In this document: positions 8,210 to 16,110 of the stretch, in pieces
Position numbering within the stretch: the first letter of the stretch is position 1
Layout of the letters: every line of letters begins with the position of its first letter
Assembly: GCA_938003725.1 (NCBI GenBank)
Contig: CALKXX010000093.1
Coordinates: 1-47,278 of the forward strand
DNA: 47,278 nt
From: an uncultured Sphingomonadaceae bacterium
Lineage (GTDB): Bacteria > Pseudomonadota > Alphaproteobacteria > Sphingomonadales > Sphingomonadaceae
Reading direction: 5' to 3'
Program-made: the position numbers and the translations under genes
The notes under the pieces: model-generated
Told to the model about the DNA's origin: nothing
Seen by the model: only the letters and a program-made list of their open reading frames with translations
The model's database searches: none

Positions 8210-9301
8210 TTAGACCATCATCAAATTGTTGCGGCGGATCACAGAGAAAAACCCGATCATTCCTGCGGTTGCTTCGTCACTGAGGTCAATGAATATCCGC
8301 CGGCCGTCCTGTTCGTCTGCCTTACGTTGGAATATGTTTTCTTCCGTCATCGTTTTGATCCAGCGCAGCGCTGTGGTTGGCGGTACGCTCGCGGCGATGC
8401 AAAGGCTAGATACCGATACTTTTTGCCCCTCCAGCCGCGCTGCCATTAGATCGAGTAACATATCCCACGCGGGGTCTGCGAAGAGTTCGCTATCAAAATA
8501 CTGATCGCGCAAACGCCTCGCCTTGATCAGATTGCGAACATGTTTGGCAGAAATCGGATGGGTAGTGGGCTGTGCTTGATTGCCTTTGGATTGATTCGAC
8601 CCAAGCGGCTCTAACACGTCACCGCCCTGTGCTTTGAAACTTACCGGCACATCCGACAAATGAGACGGTGCAGCGTTTTCGACATATGGTTCCGTCAACG
8701 GATTCGCGATTGTGGGGCGTGGTCCGACAGCAGTTTCAGGGCCAGAAAGCTGTGTTAGAGCTCTGGCAATGCGCTCTACATCGGCTGAAATTTTTTTCAG
8801 ATCGGTTATATCTAACTCATCGCGATCCTGAAAAACCAACGCCTCCGACTTGCGGACATTGGTTTGTAGGGAAACCAGAAGTTCGGCTGGATCGTCGCTG
8901 AGCAAATATTCAACTTGTGGATAAGAGATGAGCGCGAGGGTGTCGTCCAAGTCATCCAGGTTGAGCCTTAAGAGTAGTGGAATCTGATGTTGCTCAGTAT
9001 ATTTTTCAATTTTTTCCAAAGTGGTGCTGGATTCTGATGTCCAGTTGGAGAGGTCCACTATTACCGCTGCCGGGATTGCTTTCATTTCAACTTCGTCGGC
9101 TGGAATATCAATGGACAAAGGTTCGTGCGTATTGAAGGCTCCTATCTTGATGATTTCACGATAGGAACGAAAAAAAGCCAGATCGTCAGTGACTATCCAT
9201 ATCTCTCTAGTCCACATATCAGTTGATGTTTTTTCTTTCATATATTCTGTATATTTGTTTGAACTATTCTCTAAAAAGATAAGATTATTTTGGCCTAACA
9301 T
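8210..9301 (-). CDS. Winged-helix (MarR-like) protein with a receiver-like N-terminal domain
   Basis: A 363-residue protein, probably a transcription regulator. The first 35 residues are polar and poorly ordered. About residues 30-150 alternate beta strands and helices like a CheY receiver (EIWIVTDD, AAVIVDLSNW with a possible acceptor-position Asp, EYLLSDDPAEL), but the conserved lysine of true receivers is not obvious. A low-complexity linker follows. The last 90 residues look like a MarR-type winged helix: SVSSLCIAASVPPTTALRW as the recognition region and QDGRRIFIDLSD as the wing. The start at 9301 is chosen because AGGGGA lies 8 nt upstream; other in-frame ATGs exist at 9322, 9241 and 9217. 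Ligand and targets are unknown. Confidence 0.75.
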   Translation of the reverse strand: MLGQNNLIFLENSSNKYTEYMKEKTSTDMWTREIWIVTDDLAFFRSYREIIKIGAFNTHEPLSIDIPADEVEMKAIPAAVIVDLSNWTSESSTTLEKIEKYTEQHQIPLLLRLNLDDLDDTLALISYPQVEYLLSDDPAELLVSLQTNVRKSEALVFQDRDELDITDLKKISADVERIARALTQLSGPETAVGPRPTIANPLTEPYVENAAPSHLSDVPVSFKAQGGDVLEPLGSNQSKGNQAQPTTHPISAKHVRNLIKARRLRDQYFDSELFADPAWDMLLDLMAARLEGQKVSVSSLCIAASVPPTTALRWIKTMTEENIFQRKADEQDGRRIFIDLSDEATAGMIGFFSVIRRNNLMMV

Positions 9302-9634
9302 GTTATCTGTCCCCTGTAACATTATTTTAACTTAGACTTGATTCGAGTTTCAAATCATGTCGCGGTTTAGGGTCAAATTTCCGTCATAGTCGAACCAATA
9401 TAGCTCCGTTTTGGAAGGAAGTCTGGTTGCAAGAAGCTGCGCGAATGTGGCCAATGTGCCTTCACCTTATGATTTCTGGAGTTTATGTTGGATATTCCGG
9501 CGGATTGATCGCCAAAATATTACCATCCAAATTGGAGTAACTTTCAAAAGCGCCATTTTATCGTCGTTCAAAAATCGTTCAGCATGTTACCAGCATAGTG
9601 TGACGGCGATGGTGGGTAACGCAAAGGAAAGAAA
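9302..9634. other. 333-bp intergenic region with divergent promoters expected
   Basis: No convincing gene is visible. It separates two divergent genes, so it should hold both promoters. The side next to 9301 is very A/T-rich. Near the other end a 7-bp direct repeat TCGTTCA occurs at 9564-9570 and 9575-9581, an 11-bp period (one helical turn), as expected for a dimer-binding site. Nothing else stands out. Confidence 0.4.
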
Positions 9635-10357
9635 ATGACAGGGTTTAATAATGCGTTCGATAAAGCGTTTGATAAAATAGGGGCCGGAAAGCCTGGAAAG
9701 CTAAGTTTAAAGTTAAGTGTGCCTATCGTGCTATTGACCTTGTCAGCGTGCGCAACACCGTTTCGGGCCGATGTTCAACGCTTTGAGGCACTCCCCGATA
9801 CCACTGGCCAAAGCTTTGCCGTGGTGGCGGGCGATCCAGATTTGGCGGGCGGGCTGGAGTTTAGGCAATATGCTAACCTGGTCGAACAACGCATGAGCGC
9901 TTTGGGATATCAAATAGCCGACGACCCCGCCGCCGCTCAACTCATTGTCAGCTTTGACTATGATGTTGATAAAGGGCGGGAAAAAGTCGTGGGCGGTTAT
10001 GACCCCTTTTACTCCACTATTGGTTTTGGATCTTATTATGGAAGAGGGTTCGGACGCCGCGGCTTTTATGGCCGCCATCGCTATCGCTATGGTTTCCATG
10101 ATCCGTTCCTATTTGGCGGGGCAGGCTTCTCTGGATATGGCGGCGCGCGCAGCTTTACCGTTTATACCACCGAGCTCGATCTAAAGATCAATCGTCAGGC
10201 CGATGGTGAGCGTTTGTTTGAGGGTACGGCAGAGGCGATGTCGCGTTCAAAGAACCTAACGTATCTCGTGCCGAATCTTGTGGAAGCAATGTTTACGAAT
10301 TTCCCCGGAAATAGCGGCGAAAAAGTTCGGATATCGGTTGCGCCAGAAAAGAAGTAG
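9635..10357 (+). CDS. DUF4136 family lipoprotein
   Basis: A 240-residue predicted lipoprotein. After an unusually long polar N-terminus (about 28 residues) comes a hydrophobic segment ending in the lipobox LSAC near residue 38. The mature part resembles DUF4136 proteins (FRQYANLVEQRMSALGY near residue 88, then DPAAAQLIVSFDYDV). Residues about 130-170 form a Gly/Tyr/Arg/Phe-rich stretch (FGSYYGRGFGRRGFYGRH), typical of this family in sphingomonads. A GGAAAG site precedes the ATG. The function of DUF4136 is not established; envelope location is inferred. Confidence 0.8.
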   Translation: MTGFNNAFDKAFDKIGAGKPGKLSLKLSVPIVLLTLSACATPFRADVQRFEALPDTTGQSFAVVAGDPDLAGGLEFRQYANLVEQRMSALGYQIADDPAAAQLIVSFDYDVDKGREKVVGGYDPFYSTIGFGSYYGRGFGRRGFYGRHRYRYGFHDPFLFGGAGFSGYGGARSFTVYTTELDLKINRQADGERLFEGTAEAMSRSKNLTYLVPNLVEAMFTNFPGNSGEKVRISVAPEKK

Positions 10358-10405
10358 CGCCGCAACAAAGTAAATTTGGATTTGCTCTGACGTCAGGTTG
10401 CGATC

Positions 10406-11848
10406 TCAGCTTTCCAGCTGGCGCAGCAGCATCCTGACGTCATTATCCATTTCGCTGTCTTCACCGCGCAGTTGCTCTACAAGTTTAACGGCATGGATCA
10501 CGGTGCTGTGATCCCGGCCACCAAATTTTCTGCCAATCTCCGGGTAACTGCGAGGAGTCATAACTTTCGCGAGATACATGGCAACCTGCCGGGGCCGAGC
10601 AACAGCCCGGGCACGTCGTTTTGACGACATCTCGTTTCTTTCCAAGCGATAATATTCACAGACCGTTCGCTGGATCTCATCAATCGTGATTCTTCGGCGG
10701 CAAGCACTCAATATATCCGACAATTGTTCCTCGGCCAGATCGCGTGTGATTTCGCGGCCGGTTAGTTGTGCGTAGGCGAGCAGTTTGTTCAAACCACCTT
10801 CGAGTTCGCGAAGATTCCGGCTGATCGTCCTTGCGAGAAATTCGACAACATCTTCTGAAACAGTCTGATGCGATATTTTTTTCAATCGGTGTTGCAATAT
10901 ATCACGTCGTAGCTCCAGGCCTGCAGATTGAATGTCTGCGACTAGTCCCATGGACAGGCGTGAGAGCAATCTTTGATCTACGCCATCAAGCGCTTGGGGA
11001 GCACGATCTGCTGCTACAACGACTCTTTTTCCCTGACTTATGAGGGAATCAACGGTGTGTAGAAATTCTTCCTGAGTTGAATTTTTACCGACAATGAACT
11101 GGACATCGTCAATCATAAGCAAGTCTGCTTCGCGCAGGGCCGCTTTGAATTCCATAATTTCATTGCTGCGCATTGCGGACACAAATTCAATCATAAAACG
11201 TTCTGCGGACATATAGATAATTCGCGCACCCGGAAACGCGGCGCGATAGGCATGTCCGATTGCATGCATTAAGTGCGTTTTGCCCTGACCAGTAGAGGAT
11301 TGGAGATATAATGGGCTGAACAGCGGTTTTTCTGCATCCGCCATTTTTTGCGCAGCATTCAGAGCCAATATATTGGAATGACCCGGAAGAAATTCTTCAA
11401 ATGTCATGCGGGGGTCAAGATCCAGTCGGAACTTGGCCGGCGGTGTTGATCCGCTATGCAACGCGTTATCCGCCGCGCTTGACCGCTTTACTTGCGCAAT
11501 ACGTGCGGCGCCCGCTTTTGCAGAAAACCGAAGTGTTGATACATCCGATATATGGGCTTTCCACGCCATGGTTAGCCGTTCCGTATAACGCTCACGGACC
11601 CAGTTTGCCGCAAACTCGGATGGGAGCACCAGATTCAATTCCCCTTTGGCGCTGTCAAACTGTTCCAATTTTATGGGTTTTATCCATTGTCCGAATATCT
11701 GAGCACCCAAATCGCGGCGTAGACCAGAGCATATCAACTGCCACGCATCATGCAATTCGGTTTGCAAACCCGTTGGTTGGTCTTGCTCTGAAAAACCAGT
11801 GACGTTGATCGACATATCTTTGTCACCGCTGTTAATTGTCTCTGCCAC
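10406..11848 (-). CDS. dnaA: Chromosomal replication initiator protein DnaA
   Basis: A 480-residue AAA+ initiator that binds DnaA boxes at oriC and opens the duplex. It shows domain I (about residues 30-95, GAQIFGQWIKP), a linker, the AAA+ core from about residue 150 with Walker A (STGQGKTHLMHAIG), Walker B (DLLMIDDVQF), sensor and arginine-finger region (QRLLSRLSMGLVADI), and the C-terminal DNA-binding domain with the DnaA signature GGRDHSTVIHAVK. A second in-frame ATG at 11815 is a possible start. The 563-bp leader is described separately. It lies next to rpsT/mutM, as in many alphaproteobacteria. Confidence 0.97.
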   Translation of the reverse strand: MAETINSGDKDMSINVTGFSEQDQPTGLQTELHDAWQLICSGLRRDLGAQIFGQWIKPIKLEQFDSAKGELNLVLPSEFAANWVRERYTERLTMAWKAHISDVSTLRFSAKAGAARIAQVKRSSAADNALHSGSTPPAKFRLDLDPRMTFEEFLPGHSNILALNAAQKMADAEKPLFSPLYLQSSTGQGKTHLMHAIGHAYRAAFPGARIIYMSAERFMIEFVSAMRSNEIMEFKAALREADLLMIDDVQFIVGKNSTQEEFLHTVDSLISQGKRVVVAADRAPQALDGVDQRLLSRLSMGLVADIQSAGLELRRDILQHRLKKISHQTVSEDVVEFLARTISRNLRELEGGLNKLLAYAQLTGREITRDLAEEQLSDILSACRRRITIDEIQRTVCEYYRLERNEMSSKRRARAVARPRQVAMYLAKVMTPRSYPEIGRKFGGRDHSTVIHAVKLVEQLRGEDSEMDNDVRMLLRQLES

Positions 11849-11916
11849 TTATATCCCCCGATACATCCTGCCTTGTTACACAAAGCCAAACCCCTACATA
11901 TTTTTGGCATGCCCGA

Positions 11917-11936
11917 TTCCGACCGCGAAGTCGGAA
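11917..11936. repeat. Inverted repeat in the dnaA leader
   Basis: A perfect 7-bp inverted repeat TTCCGAC-cgcgaa-GTCGGAA, about 70 bp upstream of the dnaA start. In a dnaA transcript it would fold as a stable hairpin in the 5' leader. It lacks a T-tract, so it is not a classical terminator. Confidence 0.5.
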
Positions 11937-12017
11937 GCCAGGCATTTTGAGAAAACAACAAGCTTACGAATCGCATATCCCCAGCCATGGAGATACGATT
12001 GGCACAGCTTTCCTGAT

Positions 12018-12037
12018 ATCGAAAACACGTTTTCGAT
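12018..12037. promoter_or_regulatory. Perfect 20-bp palindrome upstream of dnaA (operator-like)
   Basis: ATCGAAAAC-AC-GTTTTCGAT is a perfect 9+2+9 palindrome, about 170 bp upstream of dnaA. The 2-nt centre is too short for a good RNA hairpin loop, so a binding site for a dimeric protein is more likely than a terminator. The protein is unknown. Confidence 0.45.
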
Positions 12038-12176
12038 GCCAAATCTGTTTTTCAATGAAGGTCAGGATTAACTATCCTCAACCACCAGCCGATAATCTTT
12101 ACTAAGCTGTCGAAACCGATTCTATCAAGGGCCGGATCACAAAAATAATGAAATAAAACTGTTGACAGCGCCAAGC

Positions 12177-12238
12177 TGTGGATTTTGCAAAATTTCTTTT
12201 TAACTATATGATATTACACGATAAATATCTGTGGATAG
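12177..12238. promoter_or_regulatory. Pair of DnaA-box-like sites flanking an A/T-rich stretch
   Basis: TGTGGATAG at 12230-12238 differs at one position, and TGTGGATTT at 12177-12185 at two positions, from the consensus box TGTGGATAA. They have the same orientation and enclose an A/T-rich segment. This could be dnaA autoregulation or part of an origin. Two weak boxes alone do not establish oriC. Confidence 0.35.
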
Positions 12239-12411
12239 TTAGGCATAACGCGCGAATCGCGGAGCCAGCGTGGGTTTGAAAGCAGATCGCCAGCCGCGCG
12301 TGCGAATGAGGGTCGATTTGGACAAGAAATTTTACATTTAAGGCAAGAGGCCCAAAAGACGCTTGCCAAAGCTGCCCTGATTTGGCAATGGCCAGCCGCA
12401 CCAACTTTTGG

Positions 12412-12487
<76 letters not shown>

Positions 12488-12562
12488 TTATTCCAGTTTG
12501 ATATCATATCTCTGGTCTCGCACTACAAACGTGCGAAGCGCAGCAAAGCATGCCGTGCAGGA

Positions 12563-13162
12563 TCAACCTTCACTAAGCGTTTCTTCTAACAGCATGGCGG
12601 CGCGTGGGCCGTCCCAATCCATTGCTCCGACAACGCGCCAGACTTCCTTGCCGCCGGAATCATAGAGCACTGTTGTCGGCATCAATCCTGAACCGAAGCC
12701 GAAGCTCAGCCCATTGTCGGGATCAGTATAGGCTTCGAGCTTAGCAAATTTGGCTTTGTCAAAAAATGGGTCCACCTTTTCGGGTCCTTGGATATCCTGA
12801 GACACAACCAGAACTTGTAAGCGTTCTTCTTCTCTTGCCGCCAATTTATCTAACATCGGCATTTCCACTACGCACGGCGCGCACCATGTCGCCCAGATAT
12901 TCACCAATATCGGTTTCCCGGCAAAGTCAGAAAGACGGACGGTTTGCCCTGCGGCGTTTTGAAATGGCGTGTCCACCACGGATTCCCCGCGCTGCGAAAT
13001 ATCTAATTTGCCGACCAACCCACTTTCACTTTCAAATGTGTCGCCATCTTTAAAATCGCCAACATTCTTATCGATGCCAGCAATTTCTTGCCCCGTCTGG
13101 TCGGACGCTCTATCGCATGCCCCAAGCGTGCACAGCATGACGGCAAGAAGGAAGTATCTCAT
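12563..13162 (-). CDS. TlpA-like thioredoxin-fold lipoprotein (disulfide reductase)
   Basis: A 199-residue exported thiol-disulfide reductase. The N-terminus MRYFLLAVMLCTLGACDRA is a lipoprotein signal with lipobox LGAC, so the protein is probably membrane-tethered in the periplasm. The redox site ATWCAPCVVEMPML (WCxxC) lies near residue 100, with the TlpA-type VRLSDFAGKPILVN before it and the cis-Pro region LMPTTVLYD later. Longer in-frame starts would put non-signal sequence ahead of the lipoprotein signal and are rejected. Its start overlaps head-to-head with argH. Confidence 0.9.
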   Translation of the reverse strand: MRYFLLAVMLCTLGACDRASDQTGQEIAGIDKNVGDFKDGDTFESESGLVGKLDISQRGESVVDTPFQNAAGQTVRLSDFAGKPILVNIWATWCAPCVVEMPMLDKLAAREEERLQVLVVSQDIQGPEKVDPFFDKAKFAKLEAYTDPDNGLSFGFGSGLMPTTVLYDSGGKEVWRVVGAMDWDGPRAAMLLEETLSEG

Positions 13163-14561
13163 CAGCGAGTCCACCAAAAACTCCAACGCGATGTGGGGCG
13201 GCAGATTTGCCGACGGCCCTTCATCAATCATGCGCGAGATAAACGCCTCTATCCCATTCGACAAGAAGTTATGGCGACAGGATATTCGCGCGTCTCTGGC
13301 GCATGTTGCAATGCTCGCCGAACAACAGATTATTGATCGGGACGACGCCACGCAAATTATCAATGGTCTGAATCAGATCGCGCAGGAGTTTGAAGCCGGC
13401 GGCGTTACAGAAGATCTCGATCTTGAAGATATTCATATGCATGTCGAAGCCCGGTTAACTGAAATCGTTGGGCCGGTCGCAGGAAAGCTTCATACCGCGC
13501 GGTCCCGCAATGATCAGGTGGCAACGGATTTCAAATTGTGGGTACGCGATGCAGTAGATGTGGTCAGCGACGGATTGGCGGCACTTCAACAAGCACTATT
13601 GGGCCGGGCCGAAGCGCATGCGGACACGATCATGCCTGGATTCACCCATTTGCAAAGCGCACAACCGGTGACCCTTGGGCATCATTTGATGGCCTATTTT
13701 GAAATGTTTGACCGTGATAGGTCCCGTTTTGCCGATGCCAGGGTGCGGATGAATTACTCGCCGCTTGGAGCCGCTGCGCTGGCCGGGACCGGTTTCGCAA
13801 TTGATCGCGTACAGACGTCGCAAATGCTGGATTTTGAAGCCCCAACAGCCAATTCACTCGATTCGGTATCGGACCGTGATTTTGCCTTGGACTATTTGAT
13901 GGCTGCGACACAATGCAGCCTGCACCTCTCTCGCCTTGCTGAAGAATTTATTATCTGGGCCAGCCAGCCTTTCGGTTTCATCGATTTGCCAGATAGATTC
14001 TCAACCGGCTCATCGATCATGCCGCAAAAACGCAATCCGGATGCAGCGGAACTTGTTCGTGGTCATTCGGGGCGGATTGCCGGTTGCCTCAACGCCCTTA
14101 TCATAACGATGAAGGGGCTTCCGCTCGCCTATTCAAAGGATATGCAGGACGATAAACCGCCCGTGTTTGACGCACATGATCTTTTGGGTTTGTCACTTGC
14201 TGCGATGACGGGAATGATTGAGGATGTGAAGTTTAATCCCGACCGCATGCGCACATTGGCGGAGTCGGGCTTCTCAACTGCGACAGATTTCGCTGACTGG
14301 TTGGTCCGTGAAGCAAAATTGCCATTTCGCGAAGCGCATCACATCACTGGTGCGGTTGTTCAGCTCGCCGAAAAGCAGGGATGTACATTGTCGGAATTGA
14401 CGCTGGAACAATATCAATCGATCGATTCGCGCATAACAAAGGGCGTGTTTGATGTGCTCAGCGTCGATGCTTCGGTTGCCAGCCGGTCGAGCTACGGGGG
14501 CACGGCGCCGGAACAAGTAAGAGCGCAAATTGCGAAAGCGCGAAATAGCTTGGAGGATTGA
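13137..14561 (+). CDS. argH: Argininosuccinate lyase
   Basis: Cleaves argininosuccinate to arginine and fumarate, the last step of arginine synthesis. It carries MWGGRFADGPSSIMREINAS at the N-terminus, the SRNDQVATD region, TVTLGHHL-like QPVTLGHHLMAY and the superfamily signature GSSIMPQKRNPD. Two starts are possible: 13137 (474 residues, used here) and 13191, directly at MWGGRF (456 residues); neither has a good ribosome binding site. With the first, 26 bp overlap the divergent TlpA gene. It is followed after 1 nt by lptM and then lysA. Confidence 0.95.
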   Translation: MTARRKYLISESTKNSNAMWGGRFADGPSSIMREINASIPFDKKLWRQDIRASLAHVAMLAEQQIIDRDDATQIINGLNQIAQEFEAGGVTEDLDLEDIHMHVEARLTEIVGPVAGKLHTARSRNDQVATDFKLWVRDAVDVVSDGLAALQQALLGRAEAHADTIMPGFTHLQSAQPVTLGHHLMAYFEMFDRDRSRFADARVRMNYSPLGAAALAGTGFAIDRVQTSQMLDFEAPTANSLDSVSDRDFALDYLMAATQCSLHLSRLAEEFIIWASQPFGFIDLPDRFSTGSSIMPQKRNPDAAELVRGHSGRIAGCLNALIITMKGLPLAYSKDMQDDKPPVFDAHDLLGLSLAAMTGMIEDVKFNPDRMRTLAESGFSTATDFADWLVREAKLPFREAHHITGAVVQLAEKQGCTLSELTLEQYQSIDSRITKGVFDVLSVDASVASRSSYGGTAPEQVRAQIAKARNSLED

Positions 14562-14562
14562 C

Positions 14563-14814
14563 GTGAAAAAATTTATTTCATCCGGATTGCTGATCGCATC
14601 AATTGTAGCATTGTCTGCCTGTGGCAATCGCGGCCTGCTCGAACCTCCAAAGGGCAAGACGCTGCCCCCTGCGGTTTATGGAGAGCCCAAGCCGCCAACC
14701 GGCGAAGAATTGCTTGTGCCATCGACTCAGGCGCAGCCCGAGCGCAGTGACGAATTGCTTCGTCGATCAGAAAAGCGTCAGGATGATAAATTTGACCTAC
14801 CGCCTCCCGGTTAA
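14563..14814 (+). CDS. lptM: LptM-like small lipoprotein (formerly YifL type)
   Basis: An 83-residue lipoprotein with a GTG start at 14563, preceded by GGAGGA at 14552. The signal ends in the lipobox LSAC, followed by GNRGLLEPP, matching the conserved N-terminal C-G-x-x-G-x-L-x-x-P pattern of E. coli LptM, which assists oxidative maturation of the LPS translocon LptDE. The remainder is Pro/Glu-rich and probably disordered. The argH-lptM-lysA order is common in alphaproteobacteria; in E. coli the gene precedes dapF. Homology rests on the short motif and position, so the role is inferred. Confidence 0.8.
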   Translation: MKKFISSGLLIASIVALSACGNRGLLEPPKGKTLPPAVYGEPKPPTGEELLVPSTQAQPERSDELLRRSEKRQDDKFDLPPPG

Positions 14815-14843
14815 TCTCTACCCCTTAACTGAAAGCAAAACCT

Positions 14844-16103
14844 GTGGACCATTTTCAACTTAAAGAAGGCGTCGTTCACGCCGAAGATATGCCCCTATCA
14901 CGTATCGCCGAAGAAGTTGGAACACCGGTTTATATCTATTCCCGCGCCACGCTGGAGCGGCATGCGCGGGTGTTTCGTGAAGGTCTCTGTGCTGCAGGAA
15001 AAGTGCATCTTGCATTTGCCGTAAAGGCAAATCCAAACCTTGCGGTTCTGAGAATCTTGGCCAATCAGGGATATGGAGCCGACGTGGTATCGGGCGGAGA
15101 GCTTGAACGGGCGTTGGCGGCAGGGATGAAGGCAAGCGATATCGTTTTTTCCGGCGTGGGCAAGAGCCGCGCGGAGCTTACACTTGGTCTCGACAAGGGT
15201 ATCGGCCAATTCAATTTGGAATCCGAGGAAGAAGGCGAGATGCTCGCCCAGATCGCAGCTGATAGAGGAGAGGCCGCGCCGGCCACTTTGCGGGTCAATC
15301 CAGATGTCGATGCCGGCACACATGCAAAAATTTCAACCGGAAAAGCAGAGAATAAATTTGGTGTTGCCATTGACGGTGCGCCAGATATTTACGCCCGATT
15401 GGCAAAACTGGACGGCTTGAACTTGCGCGGTGTGGCGGTGCATATCGGAAGTCAGTTGCAAAGCTTGGATCCGCTTGAACGTTGTTATTTCCGGATTGGA
15501 CAATTGGTCACGGATTTGCGCAAAGCTGGGCATGCCGTCACTCATGTAGACCTTGGCGGCGGATTAGGGGTGCCTTACAAGCCCGAAGAGAACCCGCCTA
15601 GCCCGATGGACTATGGCGCAATGGTTGCAAGGGTTACCAAGGAATGGGGAGTGACCCTGATGTTCGAACCTGGCCGCGTCATTGCGGGAAATAGCGGTGT
15701 GATGATGACGCAGGTTATTCGCGTCAAGCCAGGCGTGCATAGCGATTTCGTCGTCGTCGATGCCGCCATGAACGACCTTATGAGGCCGGCCATATATGAT
15801 GCCTGGCACCATTTTGAAGCAGTGGAACCGAACGGAGAAAAGATGACGGCGAGCATTGTCGGCCCGATTTGTGAGAGCAGCGACATCTTTGCACGAGAAC
15901 GTGAAGTCGATCAGGTCAAAACTGACGATCTCGGGATTTTTCGAACAGCCGGCGCATATGGCGCGACCATGGCAAATACTTATAATAGCAGACCGCTAGT
16001 GCCAGAGGTTTTGGTGGATGGCGATAAATATGCGGTCGTCGCAGAACGGATAGAGCCAGCGACGATAATGGCTGCGGAGCATGTACCGGACTGGTTGAAG
16101 TAG
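14844..16103 (+). CDS. lysA: Diaminopimelate decarboxylase
   Basis: A PLP enzyme of 419 residues converting meso-diaminopimelate to L-lysine. It starts with GTG. The PLP lysine is in FAVKANPNLAVLRIL (near residue 60), the glycine loop in HVDLGGGLGVPY, the phosphate contact in FEPGRVIAGNSG, the catalytic cysteine in CESSDIFA, and the C-terminal GAYGATMANTYNSRPL is complete. It follows lptM by 29 nt and precedes the siroheme gene by 7 nt, suggesting one transcript. Confidence 0.97.
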   Translation: MDHFQLKEGVVHAEDMPLSRIAEEVGTPVYIYSRATLERHARVFREGLCAAGKVHLAFAVKANPNLAVLRILANQGYGADVVSGGELERALAAGMKASDIVFSGVGKSRAELTLGLDKGIGQFNLESEEEGEMLAQIAADRGEAAPATLRVNPDVDAGTHAKISTGKAENKFGVAIDGAPDIYARLAKLDGLNLRGVAVHIGSQLQSLDPLERCYFRIGQLVTDLRKAGHAVTHVDLGGGLGVPYKPEENPPSPMDYGAMVARVTKEWGVTLMFEPGRVIAGNSGVMMTQVIRVKPGVHSDFVVVDAAMNDLMRPAIYDAWHHFEAVEPNGEKMTASIVGPICESSDIFAREREVDQVKTDDLGIFRTAGAYGATMANTYNSRPLVPEVLVDGDKYAVVAERIEPATIMAAEHVPDWLK

Positions 16104-16110
16104 AAACGCA

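Larger units (their letters stand above)
11849..12411. other. 563-bp non-coding region between dnaA and tRNA-Val
   Basis: No credible gene on either strand. It must hold the dnaA promoter and the tRNA-Val promoter. Visible structure: an inverted repeat at 11917-11936, a perfect palindrome at 12018-12037, an A/T-rich segment around 12141-12235 with a TTGACA at 12162 and two DnaA-box-like sites, and an 8-bp inverted repeat TTGCCAAA / TTTGGCAA at 12363-12388 immediately before the tRNA. The combination is compatible with a replication origin or an autoregulated dnaA leader, but neither is shown. Confidence 0.5.

Noticed and set aside
9411..9638. 75-codon open frame upstream of the DUF4136 gene
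   Set aside because: No ribosome binding site, no recognisable composition, and it overlaps the start of a clearly real gene.
12204..12404. Minus-strand 66-codon frame between dnaA and tRNA-Val
   Set aside because: No binding site, irregular composition, and it spans the DnaA-box-like and inverted-repeat elements.
12518..12536. TCGCAC-N7-GTGCGA hairpin after the TlpA-like gene as terminator
   Set aside because: A 6-bp stem with no T-tract on either strand; too weak to call.
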